Shown here: one piece after another, positions 18,451-24,648 of the stretch
Layout: every line of letters begins with the position of its first letter
Numbering within the stretch: position 1 is the first letter of the stretch
Origin: an uncultured Clostridia bacterium
GTDB taxonomy: Bacteria; Bacillota; Clostridia; TANB77; CAG-508
Assembly (NCBI GenBank): GCA_947589135.1
Contig: CANPZT010000007.1
Coordinates: forward strand, 1 to 25,732
DNA: 25,732 nt
Reading direction: 5' to 3'
Program-made: the position numbers and the translations under genes
Notes under the pieces: generated by a model
Seen by the model: only the letters and a program-made list of their open reading frames with translations
The model's database searches: none
What the model was told of the DNA's origin: nothing

Positions 18451-18509
18451 TAAAAGAAGATACTATATATAAAATTAATAATGTATTTTATATATAGTAT
18501 CTTCTTTTA
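18451..18509. terminator. Bidirectional terminator, 25-bp perfect inverted repeat, between mecA and the M23 gene
   Basis: Arms 18451-18475 and 18485-18509 are exact inverted copies with a 9-nt loop (18476-18484). T-rich DNA follows on the plus side and A-rich DNA precedes it, so it can stop transcription from both converging genes. Confidence 0.8.
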
Positions 18510-18525
18510 TTAATTTACTTCTATT

Positions 18526-19536
18526 TTAATATACATAGTTTTGTGGGTTATATGCTACCCCATTTACTCTTACTTCCAAATGTAAGTGTGGTCCTGTAGA
18601 ATTTCCTGTTGATCCAACAGCAGCTATCTTTTGTCCTTGAGATACATTAGTTCCAGCAGACACATATAGTTTACTACAATGGCAATAATATGTTTGTATT
18701 CCATTACCATGTGAAATTACTAGCATATTTCCATAAGACCCTTTATATCCTGAAAAAGTTACTGTTCCTGATGCAGCTGCAGCAACAGGAGTTCCAGTTG
18801 AAGTTGCAATATCTAATCCTGTATGTGAAGATCTTCTAATTGAACTCCCTGCTCCAAATCTTGAAGTAATTACTCCTGATACTGGTCTAATTAAATTAAT
18901 TCCTATATTTGCTTTTGCTGTTGATGTAGTTAATGATGTATCAACTGTACCTGTAGCTTCATATTTTCCAGTTGATTTTTTTGCTACTTGTATTAATTTT
19001 GGTGATTCCGTATATAATTTTGACACAGCTTCTTCTGCTGATAGTAATTCTTTTAAATCTGTTTCATATTTTTCTACAATTGCCATATTTTCTATATTAG
19101 AACTATTTTTTTCTTTTAATTGATTTACTACATTTTCTGCTTCTTCAAAACTTGAAACATATAGTTTTTCTTCTTGACTTTCTGTTATTGCATAATATCT
19201 ATAATATGTAATGCCTTCTTCTTTAATTTTATCAAAAATTTGGTCATCATTTGTAACTATATTTTTCTTCAATAGACATAGTTTATATTCTGGAAGATTT
19301 GCAACTTGCACAAAAGCTACATTACCTTTATCTTCTCCATTATCTATATAATTATTAATTCTATGTTGTAATTCTGTTCTATTCTCTGTATATCCCACTT
19401 GTTCATTATTTATATAAACACTATATGTTGGTTTATATAAAAAAGCAACTGCACCTACTATTAAAAAAGATGCTATTATAAATAGAACTAAAAATTTTAT
19501 TCCCCTTCTCGTATGTATCATTATCTTTTTAAACAT
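18526..19536 (-). CDS. Membrane-anchored M23 (LytM-type) metallopeptidase
   Basis: This is a probable peptidoglycan endopeptidase of 336 residues. A basic N-terminus and one membrane segment (about 14-34) put the rest outside the membrane. Residues 35-190 are an uncharacterised region of alpha/beta character. The M23 domain fills about 210-336 with all expected residues: zinc ligands H238, D242 (SHTGLDIA) and H319, and catalytic H286 and H317 (GPHLHLEV). The ATG is preceded by AAGGAG. SpoIIQ of spore formers has a similar plan, but I see nothing that identifies this as SpoIIQ; a general wall hydrolase is equally possible. The gene stands alone. Confidence 0.88.
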   Translation of the reverse strand: MFKKIMIHTRRGIKFLVLFIIASFLIVGAVAFLYKPTYSVYINNEQVGYTENRTELQHRINNYIDNGEDKGNVAFVQVANLPEYKLCLLKKNIVTNDDQIFDKIKEEGITYYRYYAITESQEEKLYVSSFEEAENVVNQLKEKNSSNIENMAIVEKYETDLKELLSAEEAVSKLYTESPKLIQVAKKSTGKYEATGTVDTSLTTSTAKANIGINLIRPVSGVITSRFGAGSSIRRSSHTGLDIATSTGTPVAAAASGTVTFSGYKGSYGNMLVISHGNGIQTYYCHCSKLYVSAGTNVSQGQKIAAVGSTGNSTGPHLHLEVRVNGVAYNPQNYVY

Positions 19537-19736
19537 TTAAAAAACTCCTTCGTATAATTTAAAACTAAATTTTACATTTGTTATACTATTGTAATAATAT
19601 TGTAATAAATATTTTTTTGCAAAGATAAAAAAAAGCGATTTCCGTAAATTTCATTCTTTTTTTACCTATTATCTTACTTTTTTTCATTTTATCTCCTATT
19701 TTCACTTTTTTATTATATCTAAAATATAAAAAAATA

Positions 19737-19762
19737 TGTCAAAAGATTAATTCCTTTTGACA
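19737..19762 (-). terminator. Terminator of the coat-protein pair
   Basis: TGTCAAAAG (19737-19745) pairs with CTTTTGACA (19754-19762) over 9 bp with an 8-nt loop, followed in the minus direction by a run of T. It lies 9 nt after the stop codon. The rest of 19537-19736 is AT-rich with only a short direct repeat of TATTGTAATAA near 19586-19610. Confidence 0.7.
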
Positions 19763-19771
19763 CATTTGACT

Positions 19772-20017
19772 TTATTGTTGTAATTCTGTTTTTACTGTAT
19801 TTATTTCTGTCACAGTGGCTTTTTGTGCAGGTATATAATAGCCTTTTGCTTGTGCTATCTTAAATAGTTCATATTGAAAACTCTCGTCATTATTTCTTAT
19901 CTGTTGAAATGTTTGTCTTAATTGCATATTTTCTGCTTCTGATATTGCTGTTTGATATGCTGTTAAATCTGCTTTTACACTTCCTAAAATATCGTTTACC
20001 ATTGTTTTCTCGTCCAC
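19772..20017 (-). CDS. CotF-family spore coat protein
   Basis: This small soluble 81-residue protein shows the clostridial CotF-like pattern: DEKTMVNDILGSVKADLTAY, then LRQTFQQIRNNDESFQYELF and AQAKGYYIPAQKA. Family members are helical ferritin-like coat components. The start is GTG 20017 with AAGGAGG 7 nt upstream. It lies 15 nt after the companion coat gene and probably shares its mother-cell or forespore-specific transcript. Confidence 0.88.
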   Translation of the reverse strand: MDEKTMVNDILGSVKADLTAYQTAISEAENMQLRQTFQQIRNNDESFQYELFKIAQAKGYYIPAQKATVTEINTVKTELQQ

Positions 20018-20032
20018 TTTTTTACCTCCTTA

Positions 20033-20221
20033 TTAATTATTTAAAAAACTCATTAATTTTTGTTTTGTATTTAATGCATCTTGTGCTGATTTTGTAAATA
20101 GTTGCTTAATTTGTGGATCTACAGCTTGAGATGAAAATGTATTTAACTTTTGATATGCTGTTTCATGTGCTCCTATTAAATGTCTTAAATTTTGTAATTC
20201 TACTTGATTCAAATCTGCCAT
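20033..20221 (-). CDS. Small spore coat-associated protein
   Basis: This 62-residue helical protein (LRHLIGAHETAYQKLNTF, then DPQIKQLFTKSAQDALNTKQ) belongs to the short companion family found directly before CotF-type genes in Clostridia. The ATG follows AGGAAGG. It is the first gene of a two-gene operon whose upstream DNA carries a sigma-G-like promoter. Its exact place in the spore is not known from sequence. Confidence 0.82.
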   Translation of the reverse strand: MADLNQVELQNLRHLIGAHETAYQKLNTFSSQAVDPQIKQLFTKSAQDALNTKQKLMSFLNN

Positions 20222-20255
20222 TTTTATCCTTCCTTTCTTTTCATACTTCTCGATT

Positions 20256-20285
20256 TATTATGAGCAAATTTTAATTTTTTTATGC
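20256..20285 (-). promoter_or_regulatory. Candidate sigma-G promoter of the coat operon
   Basis: On the minus strand GCATA (20285-20281), an 18-nt spacer and CATAATA (20262-20256) fit the Bacillus sigma-G consensus GHATR-N18-CATNHTA at every defined position, 35 nt before the ATG. The TA ending expected for a sigma-K -10 box is absent. Confidence 0.5.
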
Positions 20286-20300
20286 ACTTTATTTACAGAT

Positions 20301-20331
20301 AAAAACCAGCTTTAAATACAAGCTGGTTTTT
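20301..20331 (-). terminator. Rho-independent terminator of pcrA
   Basis: Arms 20301-20312 and 20320-20331 (AAAAACCAGCTT and AAGCTGGTTTTT) pair over 12 bp with a 7-nt loop, giving a T-run in the minus direction 18 nt after the pcrA stop. Confidence 0.85.
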
Positions 20332-20348
20332 TACTTTATATATTACAT

Positions 20349-22658
20349 TTAGCCAATTACTTCTAATTTTGCAAATTTAGCCATTAATCTTTTATGTCCT
20401 ACTTTATCAAAATTTATGTCTACTTTTAAATCGTCTCCTTCAGGTTCTACTATATTAATTGTTCCTTCACCAAATTTCTTATGAAAAATTCTAACTCCTG
20501 GTTTATATTGTGATAAATCTACTTCGTGACTTGATTTTTTGTTTAAATTGTTTAAAAAACTTTCTGCTGTTCTAAACATGAAATTACTATTATTTGAAGA
20601 TTTACTTGCTGCAATAACAGGTTGTTTTTCTTCAATTTTATATGTTGTTATGTTACCTTTTTGTCTTCTTCCATATGCCCAACTATAATTAGAATCCTCA
20701 AATATTTCTTCTTTATGATTTCCTCCAAAAGCTTCTTCATATCCTTCTAGTAATTCTTCTGGTATCTCATTTAAGAAACGTGATGTTGGGTTATAACTAG
20801 TTGAACCAAATATTGTTCTTTGTTTACTACAAGTTAAAAATAGATTTTCTTTTGCTCTTGTAATTCCTACATAGCAAAGTCTTCTTTCTTCTTCTAGTTC
20901 CTTTGGTTCATTCATTGATTGGTGCCCTGGAAAGATTCCTTCTTCCATTCCTACTAAAAATACAACTGGAAATTCTAGTCCTTTTGCACTATGCAAGGTC
21001 ATTAATGTAACAGATTCTTCTTCCTCTTCCAAATTATCAATATCGCTAGATAGAGTTATTCCTTCTAAGAATTCACTAAGTGAATTTTCTGCAAATTGTT
21101 CTTCAAATTCTATTGCTACTGTTAAAAGCTCATTTAGGTTTTCAATTCTGTTTTCAGCTTCAATTGTCTTTTCATCCTCTAAAGCCTTTGTATATCCTGA
21201 TTTTTTTAATGTTAATTTTATGAGTTCTGAAATACTTAATTCTTCTTTCTTATTCTTTAAATCTTCTATAATATTTATAAATTCTCTTGAATTTAAGTAT
21301 ACCCTATTTAATCCGTATTGTTCTGCATTTTTTATTACTTCATACATAGAAATTTCATTAGTATTTGCAATTTGTTCAATTTTATCTAAACTCGTTTTTC
21401 CAATTCCTCTTTTAGGTTCATTAATAATTCTTTTTAAACTTAGATTATCTGAACTATTTTGAATTAATCTTAGATATGCAATAGTATCCTTTATTTCTTT
21501 TCTTTCGTAGAATTTTAATCCCCCAATAATTTTATAAGGAACATTCTCTCTTCTAAAAATGTCTTCTATAGCTCTTGATTGTGTATTCATTCTATATAGA
21601 ATTGCAAAATCTGAATATTTATAATATTCTTGTCTTTTTAAATGTTCAATTTGTTCTACAATATAAGCTCCTTCATCATATTCATTGTCTGCTAAATATA
21701 CTTTTGGCAGATGTCCTTCTTCGTTTTTTGTCCATAACTCTTTTTTATATTTTACTTCATTGTTTTGAATTATGGCATTTGCTGCCTTTAAGATATTTCC
21801 TGTACATCTATAATTCTGTTCTAGTTTGATAATCTTAGTTCCTAGAAAATCTTTTTCGAAGTTTAATATGTTAGAAATGTCTGCACCTCTAAAGCTATAT
21901 ATTCCTTGGTCATTGTCTCCTACAACTGTTATGTTACCATTCATTGAAGCAAATAAAGTAATTAATGTGAATTGTGCTTTGTTTGTATCTTGATATTCAT
22001 CTACTAATACATATTTGAATTTTTTTGCATAGTATTCTAGTACATCTGGATTTTCCATTAATATTTTTATTGTATAGTTAATAATATCATCAAAATCTAT
22101 TGCATTATTTTCTTTTAATCTTTTTTGATATAATTCATATACTGTAGCTATTTTTTCTTTTCTAAAATCTCCATTTGCTCTTAAAGTATATTGTTCTGGC
22201 TCTAACATTTCATTTTTTGCATTACTGATTTCTGATAAAACGCTTCTATCTGTAAACATTTTATCATCAATGGCTAAGTCTTTTAGGCAGTTTTTTACTA
22301 ATGTTCTTTGGTCTGATGTATCAAAAATTATAAAAGAACTATCAAATCCAATTCTATCAATAAATCTTCTTAAAATTCTAACACAAATAGAATGGAATGT
22401 TCCCATCCAAATGTCTTTTGCTACATCTCCTACCAATCCTGCTATTCTTTCTTTCATTTCATTTGCAGCTTTATTTGTAAATGTAATTGCCAAAATGTCC
22501 CATGGATGTGCACCTTTTTCACCTATAATATACGCTATTTTATGAGTTAGCACTTTTGTCTTTCCGCTTCCAGCACCTGCAATTACTAAGCATGGGCCTT
22601 CTGTATGTGTTACTGCTTCATATTGTTTTTCATTTAATCCTTCTAATATATCTTGCAT
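20349..22658 (-). CDS. pcrA: ATP-dependent DNA helicase PcrA (UvrD/Rep superfamily I)
   Basis: PcrA is a 3'-5' helicase used in nucleotide excision repair, plasmid rolling-circle replication and removal of RecA. The 769-residue length is usual. Motifs in order: Q-motif region LNEKQYEAV, Walker A AGAGSGKT (about 27-34), DEYQDTN, VGDNDQGIYSFRG, QNYRCTGNI, TLHSAKGLEFPVVFLVGMEE and RRLCYVGITRAK. The C-terminal Tudor-like domain that contacts RNA polymerase is present (GVRIFHKKFGEGTI). The ATG follows AAAAGGAG. A hairpin lies just upstream of that site. No ligA follows, unlike in Bacillus. Confidence 0.96.
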   Translation of the reverse strand: MQDILEGLNEKQYEAVTHTEGPCLVIAGAGSGKTKVLTHKIAYIIGEKGAHPWDILAITFTNKAANEMKERIAGLVGDVAKDIWMGTFHSICVRILRRFIDRIGFDSSFIIFDTSDQRTLVKNCLKDLAIDDKMFTDRSVLSEISNAKNEMLEPEQYTLRANGDFRKEKIATVYELYQKRLKENNAIDFDDIINYTIKILMENPDVLEYYAKKFKYVLVDEYQDTNKAQFTLITLFASMNGNITVVGDNDQGIYSFRGADISNILNFEKDFLGTKIIKLEQNYRCTGNILKAANAIIQNNEVKYKKELWTKNEEGHLPKVYLADNEYDEGAYIVEQIEHLKRQEYYKYSDFAILYRMNTQSRAIEDIFRRENVPYKIIGGLKFYERKEIKDTIAYLRLIQNSSDNLSLKRIINEPKRGIGKTSLDKIEQIANTNEISMYEVIKNAEQYGLNRVYLNSREFINIIEDLKNKKEELSISELIKLTLKKSGYTKALEDEKTIEAENRIENLNELLTVAIEFEEQFAENSLSEFLEGITLSSDIDNLEEEEESVTLMTLHSAKGLEFPVVFLVGMEEGIFPGHQSMNEPKELEEERRLCYVGITRAKENLFLTCSKQRTIFGSTSYNPTSRFLNEIPEELLEGYEEAFGGNHKEEIFEDSNYSWAYGRRQKGNITTYKIEEKQPVIAASKSSNNSNFMFRTAESFLNNLNKKSSHEVDLSQYKPGVRIFHKKFGEGTINIVEPEGDDLKVDINFDKVGHKRLMAKFAKLEVIG

Positions 22659-22672
22659 TTATTTCTCCTTTT

Positions 22673-22699
22673 GACTAAAGAAAGCAAACCTCTTTAGTC
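22673..22699 (-). promoter_or_regulatory. Hairpin in the pcrA leader next to the ribosome binding site
   Basis: GACTAAAG (22673-22680) and CTTTAGTC (22692-22699) form an 8-bp stem with an 11-nt loop, ending about 15 nt before the pcrA ATG. It has no T-run and could affect translation or mRNA stability. Confidence 0.45.
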
Positions 22700-22791
22700 G
22701 TAATCTATCAAAAGTTACAATATGCATTATATAATTGTTAATTTTAAAAGTCAATAAAATTTATAATTTTTTCAAACATTTTTTCGTGAAA

Positions 22792-22854
22792 AGATTTAGG
22801 GACATTCCTTGCAATTTCCCTTTGAAAGGAACACAAGTAACATCCCCTAAATCT
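22792..22854 (-). terminator. Two-step hairpin at the end of the ZIP fragment
   Basis: The outer stem pairs AGATTTAGGG (22792-22801) with CCCTAAATCT (22845-22854). The inner stem pairs TTCCTT (22805-22810) with AAGGAA (22826-22831). The minus transcript then reads TTTTC. It is a likely terminator 16 nt after the frameshift-restored stop at 22870. Confidence 0.55.
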
Positions 22855-22869
22855 CTTTTTCATTTTTTC

Positions 22870-23170
22870 CTAAATTCTTGTTGCTAAAATTCCTATAATA
22901 AAGCCTATCATATTTCCGAATAGCTGTCATTCTTCCATGATATAGTTTATTTGATTCTGGTATCAATTCCCCTGATACAATATATAGCATTGCTCCTGCG
23001 GCAAAACTTAGGCATATTGCGATTACTTCTTGTGATATAGAACCTACAATTGCTCCAAAAAATGCTCCTATTCCTGTTGTTATCCCTGATAGTACTACAT
23101 AGAATATTACTTTTGCTATTTTCATTCCTCCATTTTTCATTGGAACTGCCATTGATATACCTTCTGGTTG
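22870..23170 (-). pseudogene. C-terminal fragment of a ZIP-family metal transporter, 5'-truncated and with a +1 frameshift
   Basis: ZIP proteins import zinc or other divalent metals. The fragment begins at the family's metal-site region (QPEGISMAVPM, from 23170). It continues through LSGITTGIGAFFGAIVGSI, FAAGAMLYIVSGELIPESNK and RMTAI. There the zero frame meets CGG and drifts into a non-homologous tail to 22847. Skipping C at 22918 gives AI-GNMIGFIIGILATRI and a stop at 22870, a normal hydrophobic ZIP C-terminus. In-frame TGA (23176-23174) lies just upstream and the N-terminal half is missing; the ATPase gene stands where it should be. So the gene was cut, most simply by insertion of the recombinase-bearing element. 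The ATG at 23152 is an internal Met, not a proven start. Confidence 0.75.
22916..22921 (-). other. Candidate +1 frameshift site ATT-CGG-A in the ZIP fragment
   Basis: ATT (22921-22919) is followed by in-frame CGG (22918-22916) and AA. Reading GGA from 22917 restores the hydrophobic C-terminus. The local heptamer TTCGGAA is the same as in mreB. Confidence 0.55.
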
Positions 23171-23186
23171 AGGTCAAAGTAGACTG

Positions 23187-24479
23187 TTATGGTTTTAATG
23201 CAGTAACTGGTACTATATAAATTCCTGTTTCATTATCCTTTATTACCGCTGGACATTTTCCAACTATGATACACATAAATGAAGGTTTTTTTGTCATATT
23301 ATCATAAAAGTTTAATAGACTTTTCTTTGCTTCTTCAACTTGATTATATCCTAGCTTTATTTCAACAGCTGCATATTGTCCATCTGAAAATTCTAAAATT
23401 GAGTCTACCTCTAACCCTGTAACATTATCTCTAAAGTGATATAAATGTCCATCTAAATAATCCATATATATTCTTAAATCTCTTTCTACTAATGATTCAA
23501 ACATAAAGCCAAATGTGTTTAAATCTTTTAAAAGTTTTTCTGGTGTCAATCCTAAACAAGCGCATGCCAACGATGGATCTGTAAAATGTCTTTTTGGAGA
23601 TTTTCCAACTCTACTAGGAGAACGATAATTTTCTCCATATGCCTCTTGATTTTCGATTAAATGCAATCTATCTAATATATCTAGATAATCAATTACAGTA
23701 TCTCTACTAGATAAAAGATCTTGTCCATTTTCATATTCTTCTATGTCTTTTATTATTGTTTTATTCCCTACAATTGATGATTCATTTCTTGCTAACGATT
23801 TAAGTAGCATTTTCATTTTATTTTTATCTCTTCTTTTTTCCATTTTTTCATTCATATCTATATTTAAAATTGAATCTATATATGATTTTGGAATTAATCC
23901 AATTTTGTTTTCACTAACATTTATATTTGCTGGCCAACCACCTCTTATTATTAATTTTGCTAATTGTAATATTTCTACACTACCAGTATTAATTGTTTCT
24001 TGTGTATTATTCAACATTTTGGTTAAAGATGCTTTCCCTGAAGAATCTCCCGATTCATATAAACTCATTGTATACATATTTAGTCTTCCAATTCTTCCTG
24101 CCCCTGAATGATGTACTTTTTCTTTCATTATTTTACTTGGTAATGTCGTAGACCCTGTTATAATAAAATTTCCTTTTTCTGTAGTTTTATCACATTCACG
24201 CCTTACTGCATCCCATATCGTTGGAACTAGATGCCATTCATCAATTAATTGTGGTTTCTTTTTTAAATCGTTATTAAAAATTGATTTCACATCTATTTTC
24301 GCCATTTCTCTTACATCATCATCATCCATATAAACTTCACTTTTAGAATGTTTCAATGCTGTCCATGTTTTTCCACACCATTTTGGTCCCTCTATACTCA
24401 CAGCTCCTAATACTGATAAATAATCTTCTAATTTCTTTTCAATCAGTCTTTTTTTATATTTATTTTCATCAATATTCAT
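23187..24479 (-). CDS. AAA_14/DUF4143 family ATPase
   Basis: The 430-residue product begins with an AAA-type ATPase domain: Walker A EGPKWCGKTWTA (about 30-41) and Walker B PQLIDEWHLVP (about 77-87), then FIITGST. The C-terminal DUF4143 part includes FESLVERDLRIYM, HFRDN and a nuclease-like VDSILEFSDGQYAAVEIKLG core. Proteins of this class are common, often mobile or duplicated, and have no firm function; some are thought to belong to toxin or defence modules. I start at ATG 24479 because GAGGGGTG lies 6 nt upstream; the GTG at 24488 is inside that site. A strong promoter precedes it. It sits between the ZIP fragment and the recombinase, as cargo near the element's end. Confidence 0.88.
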   Translation of the reverse strand: MNIDENKYKKRLIEKKLEDYLSVLGAVSIEGPKWCGKTWTALKHSKSEVYMDDDDVREMAKIDVKSIFNNDLKKKPQLIDEWHLVPTIWDAVRRECDKTTEKGNFIITGSTTLPSKIMKEKVHHSGAGRIGRLNMYTMSLYESGDSSGKASLTKMLNNTQETINTGSVEILQLAKLIIRGGWPANINVSENKIGLIPKSYIDSILNIDMNEKMEKRRDKNKMKMLLKSLARNESSIVGNKTIIKDIEEYENGQDLLSSRDTVIDYLDILDRLHLIENQEAYGENYRSPSRVGKSPKRHFTDPSLACACLGLTPEKLLKDLNTFGFMFESLVERDLRIYMDYLDGHLYHFRDNVTGLEVDSILEFSDGQYAAVEIKLGYNQVEEAKKSLLNFYDNMTKKPSFMCIIVGKCPAVIKDNETGIYIVPVTALKP

Positions 24480-24498
24480 CTTATTCACCCCTCTATTA

Positions 24499-24527
24499 AA
24501 TATACCATTGTTTCAACCAATAGTCAA
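24499..24527 (-). promoter_or_regulatory. SigA-type promoter of the AAA_14 ATPase gene
   Basis: On the minus strand TTGACT (24527-24522), a 17-nt spacer and TATATT (24504-24499), five of six in both boxes with ideal spacing. The leader to ATG 24479 is very short. Confidence 0.65.
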
Positions 24528-24533
24528 TATACA

Positions 24534-24648
24534 GTCGACACTTTTTAACAATTTTAATCGACACTTTTTAATAATTTTAGTCGACACTTTTTAATTGTTT
24601 TACTGGTCATTTTTCAAGGATTTTATTGGTACTTTTTCAAGAGCATTA
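24534..24648. repeat. Five 23-bp tandem repeats across the 3' end of the recombinase gene
   Basis: Units are 24534-24556, 24557-24579, 24580-24602 and two diverged ones, 24603-24625 and 24626-24648. The first three share TCGACACTTTTTAA and end in TTTTA. The last two keep the length and the CTTTTTCAA/TTTTA frame and lie inside the coding end. The spacing is exact at 23 bp. Confidence 0.8.

Noticed and set aside
19586..19610. Direct repeat of TATTGTAATAA upstream of the M23 gene as an operator
   Set aside because: Too short and too AT-rich to separate from chance composition.
22947..23177. 76-codon minus-strand ORF overlapping the ZIP fragment
   Set aside because: It is an out-of-frame reading of the ZIP sequence with low-complexity Asn/Arg content; the ZIP frame has clear homology.
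24534..24648. CRISPR array
   Set aside because: The 23-bp units abut directly with no spacers and no cas gene is near.
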